DNA of 64,000 nt from Herbiconiux solani NBRC 106740. Its GTDB lineage: Bacteria > Actinomycetota > Actinomycetes > Actinomycetales > Microbacteriaceae. Made by a program: the position numbers and the translations under genes. Shown one piece after another: positions 1 to 9,228 of this stretch; within the stretch, counting starts at the first letter, position 1, and the number at the start of each line of letters is the position of its first letter. The DNA is taken from contig NZ_BCST01000006.1 in NCBI RefSeq assembly GCF_001571005.1, positions 299,757 through 363,756 on the forward strand, in the 5' to 3' direction. Below the pieces are notes generated by a model that saw only the letters and a list, made by a program, of their open reading frames with translations, did no database searches and was not told the DNA's origin.

Positions 1-28
1 GTGTCGGCCGGTCGCCCGGCCACGTCGC

Positions 29-847
29 TCAGAGCTTCGCGAGCCGGGCGCGCACGCCCAGGTACACGCCGTAGGCGATCAGCCCGATGCCCACGGCCAC
101 GAGCACGGCCACACCGAACGGCAGCCCGACGAGCGCCTTGAGCGCCCCGTCGAGGCCGGAGGCCTTCTCGGGGTCGTAGGTGAAGGCCGCGACGACGAAG
201 AGCACCCCGACGACGAACAATGCGATGCCCTTGGCGATGTAGCCGACCGTGCCGAGCACGACGACCGCGCGCCCGGCCTGTCCCGCAGGCACGTGGATCT
301 GCTTGCGGAAGGTGCGGCGGATGCCGATCACGACGAAGCCGATCCCGCCGCCGACGACCGCGAGTCCGATCGCGACCAGCAGGAAGACGCCGCCGGGTGT
401 CTCGAGGAGCCGCGCGCTCAGGGTCTGACTGGAGTCGGACGAGTTCGACGACCCGCCGAGCGCGAAGGTCAGCGCAGTGACGCCCAGCGCGATGTAGACG
501 ACGGCCTTGCCCGCCTCGGAGGCCCGCCGCCCCCACTTCTTCTTCGCATCCGGATCGTCGACCAGCCGCACCTGCACGATCTGCCAGAGGCCGAGCGCGA
601 AGAGCCCGATCACCGCGACCCAGAGCACGAAGAGCCCGCCCGGGGTCGAGGAGACCTGGCGCAGTGCGCCGGACTGGTCGGCCTCCCCGCCGCTGCCGCC
701 GCCGGCTCCGGAGAGCGCGACGCCGATGGCGATCCCGCCGATCAGGATGTGCAGCAGGCCGTTGACGGCGAAGCCGCTCCGGGCCAGCACCTGGAAGACC
801 GGGTTGTTGCTGGCATCGCGGGCGGCGTTCTTCGTAGGGGTCGACAT
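29..847 (-). CDS. DUF1206 family integral membrane protein
   Basis: A 272-residue protein with about six hydrophobic segments (roughly residues 17-45, 69-94, 112-131, 151-175, 192-223 and 243-265). They are arranged as three two-helix units, which is the layout of DUF1206 proteins of actinobacteria. The function of the family is unknown. The N-terminus is short and cytoplasmic-looking, and the C-terminus ends in a basic tail (RARLAKL). A GGAAGG lies directly against the ATG at 847, closer than usual, but no better start follows. It is the last gene on the minus strand here; a hairpin at 874-908 separates it from the surface-protein gene upstream. Confidence 0.85.
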   Translation of the reverse strand: MSTPTKNAARDASNNPVFQVLARSGFAVNGLLHILIGGIAIGVALSGAGGGSGGEADQSGALRQVSSTPGGLFVLWVAVIGLFALGLWQIVQVRLVDDPDAKKKWGRRASEAGKAVVYIALGVTALTFALGGSSNSSDSSQTLSARLLETPGGVFLLVAIGLAVVGGGIGFVVIGIRRTFRKQIHVPAGQAGRAVVVLGTVGYIAKGIALFVVGVLFVVAAFTYDPEKASGLDGALKALVGLPFGVAVLVAVGIGLIAYGVYLGVRARLAKL

Positions 848-873
848 CCTTCCAGCGTGGCATGGCGCACGGG

Positions 874-908
874 GAACGGCCCCCTCCGTCGCGCGGAGAG
901 GGCCGTTC
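874..908 (-). terminator. Probable intrinsic terminator after the surface-protein gene
   Basis: Arms GAACGGCCCCCTCCG and CGGAGAGGGCCGTTC pair with a single mismatch around a four-base TCGC loop. It sits just after the stop of the minus-strand gene at 959-1930. There is no clear T-run, as is common in high-GC actinobacteria. Confidence 0.55.
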
Positions 909-958
909 AGGGTGCCCGGCTCGAGGAGCCGACGCGATGGTGCGCTGGGGTGGGGGAC

Positions 959-1930
959 CTAGCGCACCGGCTTCTTGCGGATCGCGAAGGCGACGACGCC
1001 GCCCAGCATCATCAGCGCGACGGCGCCGATGGCGAGCGGGGCCGCCTCGGAGCCGGTCTCGGCCAGTGCGCCCGTGTTCGACACCTGGGCCGAAGCCGGG
1101 GTGCTGGGAACCGACGGCACGACGGCGGCGGGGGTCGCCGGCGTGGTGGCGACCGGGACCTCGGGGGTGGGGGTCGGGGTCGGGGTCTCGACGACGGCCT
1201 TCAGGCACTTCTGCACCGAGACGGTGCCGGAGCTGGTCTGCTCGGTCACGGCATCGGTGACGGTCGCGGTGTACTCCATGCCGGAGGGAATGCCCTCGAA
1301 GGTGACGGTTCCGGGCTTGTCGAGCGAGCGGGACTGCACCGCGGTGCCGGTCGCATCGGCGATGGTCACGTCGAAGCCGTGCTTCTCGTCACCGCCGGCG
1401 ACGACGGTGATGGTGCCGTTTCCGACACCGGTCACCGGGTCACAGCTGGTGACGGCGCTCGAGACGGTGACGACGGGCGGCACCGGGGGAGTGGTGGGAG
1501 GCGTGGTCGGCGGCGTCGTGGGCGGCGTGGTCGGCGGCACGCACGGGGTCGAGCTGCCCTTCTCTGTGACCGAGTAGCCCTTCGAGCCGTTCGGGTCGTC
1601 CGAGGTCTTGATGGCGACCACGTAGTCGTGCGCGACCGTGCGGTCGGCGAAGTCGTAGGTCTTCGAGAACTGGGTGTCGAACGACGTCTTCGGCTGGACG
1701 TCCTTGCCGTCGATGGTCACCGTGATGGTGTTGTCGGCGTTCGCGCTGTAGTTCGCGGTCTTCACCGAGAGGGTGTCGCAGGTCGACGACACGGTGGGGG
1801 TGTGGGCGGATGCCGGGCTCGCCACGGCGAGGCTGAGCCCCGTCGCCGCGAGGGCTGCGACGGCCAGGCCGGCCGCCAGGGTCAGGGCTCTACGGGTGAG
1901 CGGGGGTCGGGTCGAATTGTTTTCGGGCAT
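959..1930 (-). CDS. Secreted, sortase-anchored (LAETG) surface protein
   Basis: A 323-residue protein with a Sec signal peptide (basic TRR, hydrophobic stretch, then SPASAHT; cleavage near residue 43). A mature region of about 120 residues follows, then a PPTT repeat linker, a second domain of about 90 residues resembling a small beta-sandwich, and a TP-repeat. The C-terminus has LAETG, a hydrophobic segment and a positive tail (RKKPVR). LAxTG is the type of signal recognised by class E sortases of high-GC Gram-positives. The Pro/Thr linkers are typical wall-spanning spacers. I recognise no catalytic domain; an adhesin or structural wall protein is possible. The ATG at 1930 is kept because it directly precedes the signal peptide. 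Confidence 0.8.
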   Translation of the reverse strand: MPENNSTRPPLTRRALTLAAGLAVAALAATGLSLAVASPASAHTPTVSSTCDTLSVKTANYSANADNTITVTIDGKDVQPKTSFDTQFSKTYDFADRTVAHDYVVAIKTSDDPNGSKGYSVTEKGSSTPCVPPTTPPTTPPTTPPTTPPVPPVVTVSSAVTSCDPVTGVGNGTITVVAGGDEKHGFDVTIADATGTAVQSRSLDKPGTVTFEGIPSGMEYTATVTDAVTEQTSSGTVSVQKCLKAVVETPTPTPTPEVPVATTPATPAAVVPSVPSTPASAQVSNTGALAETGSEAAPLAIGAVALMMLGGVVAFAIRKKPVR

Positions 1931-2056
1931 GCCGAAGTTGTCCTCTCGATCAGAGATCGACGCTGCGGGTGACAGCAGTCGGGAGGGCTGCGGGGAATGG
2001 CAGCGCTCCGTTCCACATTCGCAGGCCTCACCCGGATCGGATGGGTCGCCGAGGGG

Positions 2057-3691
2057 TTAGATCGAGGGTGACCGGTGGGTGATCCCGAGGCGATGCCCCA
2101 TCTGGATCGCCTCATCCCGGGAGGCCACGCCCAGCTTCCGGTAGATGTGTCGGAGGTGGGTCTTCATCGTATTCGGCGAGATGAAGAGTTCCTGCGAGAG
2201 TTCCCGGGCCGTCCTCCCCTCGCCGAGCGCGACCAGGATCTGGTGCTCCCGCTCGCTCAGCCGCAGCACCGGCTCGGCCGCCGACTCGAAGGTGGCGCCG
2301 AGCTCGTCCAGGAGCGCCACGACCGCCGCGGGCTGAGGGCGCGTCCGGGCCGAGGCCAGGAGCGGCACGAGCTGGGCGAGCGGCAGGTGGAGGAAGGCCC
2401 GCCGGATGCCGCTCTCGGCGCCGAGGGCGAGCGCGTAGTCGAGGCTCGTCGCGCTGCCGACCGCGTCGCCGAGGGCCGCGCGAGCGGTGGTGTCGATCAG
2501 CAGCACGTCGATCAGCGTGCCGCGCGCATGCCCGTCGCCGAGCCGGATGCACTCCTCGATCTCCTCGATCGCCTCCTGATACTGCCCCTGGCTGAGCTGC
2601 AGCCAGCCGAGGTAACGGCCCGAGCAGAAGACGTGGCGGGCATCCGTCGTCCGACCCGCGACGGGGTCGACGGCGTGCGGGCGGCGGAGGCCGATCTCGA
2701 TGCCGAGGCGCACCCCGTAGGAGAGGGCGTCGAGGAGGATGGCGTCCTCCCACTTGCGCGAGAGCTGCCGCGCCAGGCGGAGCGACTCGAGCGCGTCGGT
2801 GTAGCGGCGGAGGAGCAGCAGACGGGTCGCGGTGAAGACCGCGGTGTAGGCGCGCCACTCGCTGCCCGTCGAGAGGCGTTCGAGCAGCGGCACGACCTCT
2901 CCGGCCGCGTCGAGCCGGCCCCGGTCGAGGAGGGTGAGGGCGTGGGCGAACAGTGCCGGCGCCATCGCGGTCGACTCGGCCAGCGGGATCTCGCTCGGAT
3001 CGCTCCCGAGCTCGGTCGCCTCGGCGGCGGCCAGAGCCCGGTCGAACCAGAGGTCGGCGCGCTCGGGATTCTCGGCGATGACGGCCTGGAGACCCGCGAG
3101 TCCGTAGGCGGCGACCTGCTCTTCCGGATAGAGGGAGTCCTCGGCGAGGGCGAGGGCGGGCCCGATCGAGGAGTCGCCGGTGTCGAAGCCGGCCCGGTGC
3201 CAGTCGACCAGTGACAGCTCGAGCTGGAGTCGTGCATCCATCGCCAGCCGCCACTCGAAGGGGACGTCGTCGGTGAGGGCGAGTGCGGTGGTGAGCTCGT
3301 CGAGCTCGGCGGCCGCGCGGTCGAAGCGGCCGATGCTCCGCTGGTGCTTGGCGAAGCCGAACCGGGTCATCAGCTCGATCTCGGCCGAGACGCCCGGCGG
3401 GCGGCCGAGCGCGACGAGCCGTTGCGACTCCTTGAGGAACAGGGTGGCGCCGGCGCGTTCGACCGAGTCCGGGGAGCCGTACGACGAGGAGGCGAGGCCC
3501 AGCAGGAGCCAGGCGTCGGCCTGCCAGAGCGAATCCGGCAGGGCCTGGATGGTCTCGCGGACGCAGGACGGATCGGTGGTCACGAGGGCCGACCACTCGT
3601 CGCGCACCAGGGCCGCTGCGGCCTCGACATCGCCCGCGTCGAGGGCCTGCCGAACCGTGCGCGACCAGGCGCGCGCGCGTCGTTCAAGCAC
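2057..3691 (-). CDS. LuxR-family transcriptional regulator with TPR-like body
   Basis: A 544-residue protein. The last 65 residues are a LuxR-type HTH (LSEREHQILVALGEGRTARE, then SPNTMKTHLRHIYRKLGV), which binds DNA as a dimer. The preceding 450 residues are alpha-helical and Ala/Leu-rich, like the helical repeats of MalT/LAL regulators. There is no N-terminal Walker A/B ATPase, so it is a truncated-type LAL regulator. The same architecture recurs at 47871-49439. It is divergent from gltX with about 86 bp between starts. The target is unknown; the surface protein directly downstream on the same strand is a possible one. Confidence 0.85.
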   Translation of the reverse strand: MLERRARAWSRTVRQALDAGDVEAAAALVRDEWSALVTTDPSCVRETIQALPDSLWQADAWLLLGLASSSYGSPDSVERAGATLFLKESQRLVALGRPPGVSAEIELMTRFGFAKHQRSIGRFDRAAAELDELTTALALTDDVPFEWRLAMDARLQLELSLVDWHRAGFDTGDSSIGPALALAEDSLYPEEQVAAYGLAGLQAVIAENPERADLWFDRALAAAEATELGSDPSEIPLAESTAMAPALFAHALTLLDRGRLDAAGEVVPLLERLSTGSEWRAYTAVFTATRLLLLRRYTDALESLRLARQLSRKWEDAILLDALSYGVRLGIEIGLRRPHAVDPVAGRTTDARHVFCSGRYLGWLQLSQGQYQEAIEEIEECIRLGDGHARGTLIDVLLIDTTARAALGDAVGSATSLDYALALGAESGIRRAFLHLPLAQLVPLLASARTRPQPAAVVALLDELGATFESAAEPVLRLSEREHQILVALGEGRTARELSQELFISPNTMKTHLRHIYRKLGVASRDEAIQMGHRLGITHRSPSI

Positions 3692-3777
3692 GTGAGCCCC
3701 CGAATCCCCTACGCCGCACCGATGCGCGTTCTGTTGAATATAGCTCGGTGCGCCCCGCCCCGTAGAATCGGGGGGTC

Positions 3778-5301
3778 ATGAGTGCTGCTTCCTCTTCCCA
3801 GACCCATCCCTTCTCCGACGCCACCGGGGCCGATGTGCGCGTGCGGTTCTGCCCGTCGCCGACCGGCACGCCGCACGTCGGACTGGTTCGCACGGCCCTG
3901 TTCAACTGGGCCTATGCGCGGCACACGGGCGGGAAGATGGTGTTCCGGATCGAGGACACGGATGCGGCGCGCGACTCCGAGGAGAGCTTCGAGCAGATCG
4001 TCGAGGCGCTCACCTGGCTCGGCCTGAACTGGGACGAGGGGGTCGGTGTCGGGGGACCGCACGCGCCCTACCGTCAGTCCGAGCGCTACGGCATCTACCG
4101 CGAGGTGATCGCCGCGCTGCTCGAGTCGGGCCACGTCTACGAGAGCTTCTCGAACGCCGAGGAGATCGATGCCCGCAACGAGGCCGCGGGCCGGGCCAAG
4201 CAGCTCGGCTACGACAACTTCGACCGCGACTTGTCGGAGGAGCAGAAGGCCGCCTTCCGTGCCGAGGGCCGCTCGCCCGCGCTCCGCCTGCGGGTGCCGG
4301 ACACGGATCTCTCGTTCGACGACCTGGTGCGCGGCGAGATCACCTTCCCGGCCGGCTCCTTCACCGACTTCGTGATCGTGCGGCCCAACGGGCACCCGCT
4401 CTACACGCTCGTCAACCCGGTCGACGACGCGTTGATGGGCATCACTCACGTGCTGCGCGGCGAAGACCTGCTCTCCTCCACCCCGCGGCAGATCGCGCAG
4501 TACCACGCGCTGATCGACATCGGCGTGACCACGTTCGTGCCGCGCTTCGGGCACCTTCCCTACGTGATGGGCGAGGGCAACAAGAAGCTCTCCAAGCGCG
4601 ACCCCGAGTCGAACCTGTTCCACCACCGCGACCGGGGCTTCATCCCCGAGGGGCTCGTCAACTACCTGGCACTGCTCGGCTGGTCGCTCGCGCCTGACCG
4701 CGACGTCTTCTCGCTCGAGGAGATGGTCGCGGCCTTCGACGTCGTCGACGTGCTGCCCAACCCGGCGCGCTTCGACCTGAAGAAGGCGGAGTCGATCAAC
4801 GGCGACCACATCCGGCTGCTCGACGTCGCGGACTTCGCGGCCCGGCTCGTGCCGTACCTCGAGACCGCCGGCATCGTGACCGCACCGCTGACCTCGGCGC
4901 AGGAGGGCGTGCTCGCCGCCGTCGCCCCGCTGGTGCAGACCCGCATGGCGCTGCTCGGCGAGGCGCCTGAGCTGCTCGCGCCGTTCTTCGTCGACGCCGC
5001 CGCGCTCGAGTACGCTCCGGATGCGCTCGCCTCGCTCCCCGAGAACGCCGGCCTCGTGCTCGCCGCCGCGATCAACGGTCTCGAAGAGGTGCCGCTGTCG
5101 GAGTGGGATGCCGCGACCATCCAGGCCGCGCTCGTCTCGGCCCTGATCGAGGGCCTCGCGCTCAAGCCGCGGGTCGCCTACGGGCCGCTGCGGGTGGCCG
5201 TCTCGGGTCGCCGCGTGTCGCCGCCGCTGTTCGAATCGATGGAGATCCTCGGCAAGGAGGAGACGATCGCGCGTCTCGACCGGCTCGTGAACGCGCGATG
5301 A
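3778..5301 (+). CDS. gltX: Glutamyl-tRNA synthetase
   Basis: A 507-residue class I aminoacyl-tRNA synthetase that charges tRNA-Glu. The HIGH-type motif is seen as [10 protein letters not shown] (residues 26-35) and the KMSKS-type motif as KKLSKRD (about 269-275). The length matches the usual 480-510. The C-terminal half is the helical anticodon-binding region. A GGGGG tract just before the ATG may serve as a weak ribosome site. The stop overlaps the ATG of the next gene (ATGA at 5298-5301), so the flavoprotein is probably translated from the same message. Many actinobacteria make Gln-tRNA by the indirect route and use this enzyme for both tRNAs; whether this one does cannot be read from the sequence. 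Confidence 0.97.
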   Translation: MSAASSSQTHPFSDATGADVRVRFCPSPTGTPHVGLVRTALFNWAYARHTGGKMVFRIEDTDAARDSEESFEQIVEALTWLGLNWDEGVGVGGPHAPYRQSERYGIYREVIAALLESGHVYESFSNAEEIDARNEAAGRAKQLGYDNFDRDLSEEQKAAFRAEGRSPALRLRVPDTDLSFDDLVRGEITFPAGSFTDFVIVRPNGHPLYTLVNPVDDALMGITHVLRGEDLLSSTPRQIAQYHALIDIGVTTFVPRFGHLPYVMGEGNKKLSKRDPESNLFHHRDRGFIPEGLVNYLALLGWSLAPDRDVFSLEEMVAAFDVVDVLPNPARFDLKKAESINGDHIRLLDVADFAARLVPYLETAGIVTAPLTSAQEGVLAAVAPLVQTRMALLGEAPELLAPFFVDAAALEYAPDALASLPENAGLVLAAAINGLEEVPLSEWDAATIQAALVSALIEGLALKPRVAYGPLRVAVSGRRVSPPLFESMEILGKEETIARLDRLVNAR

Positions 5302-6314
5302 GCGGGTCGGGCGACTCCGGCAGCTTCGGCGACGTGGCGGGCGACCGCTACGACGTCGTCATCATCGGCGGCGGGCCGGCCGGGCTCTCGACCGGCCTCA
5401 ACCTCGTGCGGGCGCGCCGGCGCGTGCTCATCCTCGACAGCAACCGGCCACGGCACTCGGCGACGCTCGTCTCGCACGGGTTCCTGACCCGCGACGGGGT
5501 CTCGCCGCTCGAGCTGCGGGCGCTCGGCCGTGAGGAGTTCGCGGGGTACCCGACCGCCGAGTTCCACCAGGGGCTCGTCGACTCCGTGACGCCGACCGCG
5601 TCCTCGGCACCGGCGGCCTCGCCCTCCTCGTCGTCTCCGACCTCGGCCGGTGCGGACGACTTCACGATCACCTCGCGCGGCGTGCGCGGTTCGGCCGACC
5701 GGGTGGTCACCGCCCCCGTCGTCGTGCTCGCGAACGGGCTGGCCGAGACGCTGCCGGCGCTGCCGAGCATCCGGGCTTACTACGGCACGAGCCTGCACAG
5801 CTGCATCGAGTGCGACTCGTTCGAGAAGAGCGGGCAGCCGCTCGCCCTGATCGGCACGACCGCCGACCTCGCCGAGCGCGCGGTGCTGATCTCGCAGGTC
5901 ACCGACGATCTCGTCGTCTTCACGAACGCGTCCCCGGATGCGGTCACGCCCGCCGAGGAGGCGGCGCTCGCCGGTCGCGGCATCGGTGTCGAGCGCCGGC
6001 CGATCGCCGACGTCGTGGGCGACCGCTCGGGCCTCACGGGTGTGGTGCTGGAGGACGGCACGACCATCCCGCGCACCGGCGGTTTCGTGCGCCCGCTCTG
6101 GAGCGTGCCGCTCGACTTCGCCGACGCCCTCGAGCTCGCGGTCGACGGCGAGGGGCACGTCGTGGTCGACGACCGTGGCGCCACCTCGGTGCCCGGCGTC
6201 TACGCCGTGGGTGACATCACGCCTCCCGGGTCGCAGCAGCTCATCGTGGCGGCGGGGGCCGGCGCGCGGACGGCGGCGGCGGTGAACCGGCACCTGCTGG
6301 GGCCGCTGCTCTAG
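5298..6314 (+). CDS. Thioredoxin reductase-like FAD/NAD(P) oxidoreductase
   Basis: A 338-residue flavoprotein with an N-terminal FAD-binding Rossmann fold ([14 protein letters not shown], about residues 20-33) and a C-terminal [11 protein letters not shown] motif. CxxC (CIEC, C169 and C172) occupies the position of the thioredoxin reductase redox pair. The second nucleotide-binding domain lacks a clean GxGxxG ([11 protein letters not shown]). The start is set at the ATG overlapping the gltX stop; an upstream extension would lie inside gltX. An Ala/Ser/Pro-rich stretch near residues 94-120 looks like an inserted loop absent from typical members. The substrate is unknown; it may reduce a thioredoxin-like partner or a small disulfide. 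Confidence 0.88.
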   Translation: MSGSGDSGSFGDVAGDRYDVVIIGGGPAGLSTGLNLVRARRRVLILDSNRPRHSATLVSHGFLTRDGVSPLELRALGREEFAGYPTAEFHQGLVDSVTPTASSAPAASPSSSSPTSAGADDFTITSRGVRGSADRVVTAPVVVLANGLAETLPALPSIRAYYGTSLHSCIECDSFEKSGQPLALIGTTADLAERAVLISQVTDDLVVFTNASPDAVTPAEEAALAGRGIGVERRPIADVVGDRSGLTGVVLEDGTTIPRTGGFVRPLWSVPLDFADALELAVDGEGHVVVDDRGATSVPGVYAVGDITPPGSQQLIVAAGAGARTAAAVNRHLLGPLL

Positions 6315-6342
6315 CCCTCGCGCTGTCTCCCTCGCGCTGTCT
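6315..6342. repeat. 14-bp tandem repeat, two copies
   Basis: CCCTCGCGCTGTCT occurs twice head-to-tail directly after the flavoprotein stop. It is a short non-coding duplication with no hairpin and no evident function. Confidence 0.7.
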
Positions 6343-6390
6343 TCCTCAGGGCTGTCGGCCTCGCGCCGGTGCGGGGCTTATGGTCGAGTC

Positions 6391-7062
6391 ATGGCGCATG
6401 CGGACCTCTTCAACCTTCAGGAGACGATCCAGGGGGCGGGCGGCTGGGGGCTGCTCGTCGTGTGCGCGATCATCTTCGCCGAGACGGGCCTCTTGATCGG
6501 CTTCTTCCTGCCGGGTGACACCCTGCTGTTCTTCACCGGCCTGCTCACCTTCACGGGAGCCATCCCGCTGCCGCTGCCCGTGGTCATCCTGGCCGTCTTC
6601 GCCGCCGCCTTCCTCGGCGACCAGGTCGGGTTCGTGATCGGCCGGAGGGCGGGGCCCGGCATCTTCGAGCGGCGCGACTCGGGGTTCTTCAGCCGCAAGA
6701 ACGTCGAGCGCACGCAGGGCTTCTTCGACCGGTTCGGCGGCTGGGCGGTCACGATCGCGCGGTTCGTCGCCGTCGTGCGCACCTTCGCTCCCGTCGCGGC
6801 CGGCGTCGGCAAGATGCGGTACTCGCACTTCGTCGGGTTCAACGCGCTGGGAGCCGCGATCTGGGCGACGCTGATCATCGGGGTCGGCTACGCGCTCGGG
6901 AACATCCCCGAGGTGGCCACGGTCGTGGAGCAGTACATGGAGTGGGTGCTGATCGGGCTCGTCGTGATCACGGTCGGGTCGGGTGTCGTGGCGTACCTGC
7001 GGCAGCGAGGTCGGGCGCGGAAGGAGAAGGCGGCGGGGGCTTCGGGGTCTTCCGGGGACTGA
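6391..7062 (+). CDS. DedA family membrane protein (VTT domain)
   Basis: A 223-residue inner-membrane protein. It carries the DedA/VTT signature: ETGLLIGFFLPGDTLLFFTG early (about residues 30-50), then a re-entrant FLGDQVGFVIGRRAGP region, and ARFVAVVRTFAPVAAGV with the conserved arginines (about residues 127-143). DedA proteins support envelope homeostasis and include flippases for polyprenyl phosphate or phospholipid carriers. Which lipid this one handles cannot be told. The C-terminal tail is basic and Gly/Ser-rich. It stands alone between the flavoprotein and the convergent DUF2000 gene. Confidence 0.92.
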   Translation: MAHADLFNLQETIQGAGGWGLLVVCAIIFAETGLLIGFFLPGDTLLFFTGLLTFTGAIPLPLPVVILAVFAAAFLGDQVGFVIGRRAGPGIFERRDSGFFSRKNVERTQGFFDRFGGWAVTIARFVAVVRTFAPVAAGVGKMRYSHFVGFNALGAAIWATLIIGVGYALGNIPEVATVVEQYMEWVLIGLVVITVGSGVVAYLRQRGRARKEKAAGASGSSGD

Positions 7063-7080
7063 GGCCACCAGCGCCGCGGG

Positions 7081-7560
7081 TCAGAGCAGCTTCAGCTTCT
7101 TGACGATGCCGTCGACCGTCTCGCGCGGGCCCACGATGCTGATCGCGCACACCTCGAGATCCTCCGGCTGCGTGCCGGCGAGTTCGGCCAAGTACTCGTC
7201 GTAGACCCGGTTGGTCTGGGCCGAGAGTGGCATGTCGGCCACCCACACGCCCGTGGCGGCGACCGCCTTGGCGCGCGTGTTGGCGAGCCGCTCGGCCGTG
7301 GCGCCCAGCACCGTGCATCCGGCCCAGGCGAGGCCCGGATGCGGGTAGCCGCTCGCGTCGGGGCCGCCCGGTCCCTGCATCCCCTCGATCGCCTCGCCCG
7401 TCGCGGCGGCGATGCAGGCAACGGCGTTGACCATGCGGCCCGCGGGCAGTGCGCTGTCGACGACGATCGCCCACTTCAGGCGCGCCGAGCGGGTGGGTTC
7501 GCTCGTGACGATCTCGTCGGGGGCGTAGGCGGGGATGTCGGGCAGGGACTCTTCTGGCAC
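7081..7560 (-). CDS. DUF2000 domain protein
   Basis: A 159-residue protein whose body (KWAIVVDSALPAGRMVNAVA, then a small alpha/beta fold) fits DUF2000, a family of unknown function related to the peptidyl-tRNA hydrolase fold. I set the start at the GTG at 7560, preceded by AAAGAAGA. A longer reading to 7713 would give about 50 residues rich in rare codons that overlap the neighbouring regulator gene. It is divergent from the Lrp-type regulator, the common layout for a regulator and its main target. A 5-bp inverted repeat sits between them. Confidence 0.8.
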   Translation of the reverse strand: MPEESLPDIPAYAPDEIVTSEPTRSARLKWAIVVDSALPAGRMVNAVACIAAATGEAIEGMQGPGGPDASGYPHPGLAWAGCTVLGATAERLANTRAKAVAATGVWVADMPLSAQTNRVYDEYLAELAGTQPEDLEVCAISIVGPRETVDGIVKKLKLL

Positions 7561-7597
7561 GGCGGTCTTCTTTCGATCGGATGGAGAACAGAATCCT

Positions 7598-7611
7598 ATG
7601 CACACATGCAT
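7598..7611. promoter_or_regulatory. Candidate Lrp-type operator
   Basis: ATGCA-CACA-TGCAT is a perfect inverted repeat in the 95-bp divergent region between the DUF2000 gene and the Lrp-type gene. Its position and AT-richness suggest autoregulation. This is inference from position only. Confidence 0.4.
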
Positions 7612-7655
7612 CTGCGCTACCGTGGTCCCGTACTTAATCCTGCTGGAGGTGCCGA

Positions 7656-8117
7656 ATGGCGATGCTCGACGAACTAGATACGGCCATCCTGCGCGAACTG
7701 CAGGCGGATGCACGGCGCACGAACCGCGACATCGCCGCGGCCGTCGGCGTCTCGCCCACCACGGCCCTCGACCGCACGCGCTCGCTGCGGGAACGCGGGG
7801 TGATCCGCGGGGCGGCGCTCGAGGTCGACCTGCCCTCGATCGGGCGGCCGGTGCAGGCGATGATCGCGGTGCGCATCCGTCCGCCGTCGCGGCGGAACAT
7901 CGAGGGCTTCCGCAACTGGGTCAGCGCCCTGCCCGACACGCTCGGGGTGTTTGTGACCTCGGGCAACGAGGACTTCCTGGTGCACGTCGCCGTGCCCGAC
8001 AACGACAGCCTCTACGCCTTCGTGATCGACCGCCTGACGGAGCGGCCCGAGGTGGCCGACGTGCGCACGTCGGTCGTGTACGAGCACCTGCAGAACCGGG
8101 GCATCCGCCCGGTCTGA
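7656..8117 (+). CDS. Lrp/AsnC family transcriptional regulator
   Basis: A 153-residue protein. The N-terminal winged HTH (LDELDTAILRELQADARRTN, then DIAAAVGVSPTTALDRTRSL) is followed by a RAM/AsnC ligand-binding domain (about residues 65-150). The length is normal for the family. These proteins form octamers and sense amino acids or related small molecules. The ribosome site GGAGGTG precedes the ATG by about 4 bases. It is divergent from DUF2000, which is its likely target. The effector is unknown. Confidence 0.92.
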   Translation: MAMLDELDTAILRELQADARRTNRDIAAAVGVSPTTALDRTRSLRERGVIRGAALEVDLPSIGRPVQAMIAVRIRPPSRRNIEGFRNWVSALPDTLGVFVTSGNEDFLVHVAVPDNDSLYAFVIDRLTERPEVADVRTSVVYEHLQNRGIRPV

Positions 8118-8144
8118 GTCCGCCGCCGGCCTCGTGCAGCCGGG

Positions 8145-8510
8145 TCAGGCAGGGTTCTGGATGATGGTGAGTTGGGTGCCGTCGAGGTCGATCAGGAACC
8201 CGGCGCGCTGGCCCCAGGGCTGCACGCGCACGGGGTGGAGGCGGGGGCTGCCCGTCGTCCGCTCGTCGACGCCGGCGGCACGGATCGCGGCGTACAGCGC
8301 ATCGAGGTCGTCGACCCGCACGGTGCACCGGAAGGAGCTCTCCTCGGGGACGAGCTCGGGGTGCGGGAAGAACTCCAGTTGCAGGTCACCGCGGCGGAGG
8401 ATCAGCCACCCGTCGTCCCGATGCGCGACCTCGAACCCGAAGCCGCCGTAGAACGCCGTCGTGGCATCGAAGTCCCGCGACGGGAGGTTCGGGACGGCGC
8501 GATCGACCAT
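8145..8510 (-). CDS. VOC (glyoxalase/bleomycin resistance-like) protein
   Basis: A 121-residue protein with a single vicinal-oxygen-chelate unit pair: AVPNLPSRDFDATTAFYGGF at the start, LQLEFFPHPEL in the middle and AGFLIDLDGTQLTII at the end. The size and strand order match bleomycin-resistance/glyoxalase-like proteins, which bind or modify small molecules as dimers. The acidic metal ligand (IDLDGTQL) is present. The substrate is unknown, and true antibiotic resistance is not implied. It lies downstream of the DJ-1/PfpI gene on the same strand with a 72-bp gap. Confidence 0.88.
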   Translation of the reverse strand: MVDRAVPNLPSRDFDATTAFYGGFGFEVAHRDDGWLILRRGDLQLEFFPHPELVPEESSFRCTVRVDDLDALYAAIRAAGVDERTTGSPRLHPVRVQPWGQRAGFLIDLDGTQLTIIQNPA

Positions 8511-8582
8511 GCGGCCAGGCTACCCACCGTCGTCCCGGCCCGTCGAGCATCCCGTGCCGCGGCGACGGCGGAGTGGGCGGCG

Positions 8583-9179
8583 TCAGATCGGGGGCTGGGG
8601 GTCGTACTGGATGCCGCGGCGCACCTCGACGGCACGGTCGCGACCGGCCAGGCGGTCGACGAGGTGGAGGGCCATGTCGATTCCGGCCGAGACGCCGGAG
8701 GCCGTGATGAGGTCGCCGTCGTCGACGAAACGGTCGTCGCCCCGCACATCCGCGGTCGGCTCGAGCTCGGCCAAAAGGTCGAGCGACCCCCAGTGCGTGG
8801 TGGCGGGACGGCCGGCGAGCAGGCCGGCGGCGGCGTAGACCAGGGAGCCGGTGCAGACGCTCGTCATCAGCGGCACGGTCTCGCGCTGGGCGCGCACCCA
8901 GGCGAGCTCGGCCGGATCGGCCAGCCGTGGCCGCGTGCCCCGCCCGCCCGGGTAGACGAGCACCTCGAGCGGCGGTGCCTGGGCGAGCACCGTGTCGGGC
9001 AGCATCCGCAAGCCTTTCGCGCAGGTGACGGGCCCGGGGTCGGCCGCGAGCATCCTGACCTCGTAGCCGTCTTCGGGGTGATTACGGGTCCAGTAGGAGA
9101 GCACCTCCCACGGGCCGACGGCGTCGAGTTCTTCGACGTTCTCGAACAGCAGGATGCCGATCGTCTTCACGCTGGTCAT
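8583..9179 (-). CDS. DJ-1/PfpI family protein
   Basis: A 198-residue class I glutamine amidotransferase-like fold. The nucleophile-elbow cysteine is seen in TSVCTGSLVYAAAGLL (about residues 98-113), followed by RPATTHW. That order is typical of the DJ-1/PfpI branch related to isocyanide hydratase and of the N-terminal domains of AraC regulators. An acidic residue at ENVEELD (about residue 18) matches the conserved Glu partner. I prefer the ATG at 9179 (MTSVKTIGILLF) because the family normally begins right at this beta-strand; 9212 is an alternative. The exact reaction cannot be told. Confidence 0.88.
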   Translation of the reverse strand: MTSVKTIGILLFENVEELDAVGPWEVLSYWTRNHPEDGYEVRMLAADPGPVTCAKGLRMLPDTVLAQAPPLEVLVYPGGRGTRPRLADPAELAWVRAQRETVPLMTSVCTGSLVYAAAGLLAGRPATTHWGSLDLLAELEPTADVRGDDRFVDDGDLITASGVSAGIDMALHLVDRLAGRDRAVEVRRGIQYDPQPPI

Positions 9180-9228
9180 GCCCACCACGCTAGTGCCGGC
9201 CACCGACGGCACGCCGAGCTGAGGCGAT

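Noticed and set aside
6..21. GGCCGG-TCGC-CCGGCC hairpin at the left edge
   Set aside because: It may terminate the DUF1206 gene, but it is short, has no T-run and sits at the window edge, so it cannot be judged.
293..1972. 559-residue open frame on the plus strand
   Set aside because: It lies antisense to the DUF1206 and surface-protein genes, has an Arg/Gly/Asp-rich composition typical of a reversed GC-rich gene, and has no family motif.
7561..7713. Longer start for the DUF2000 gene
   Set aside because: It would run into the Lrp-type gene and uses atypical codons; the GTG at 7560 has a purine-rich site before it.
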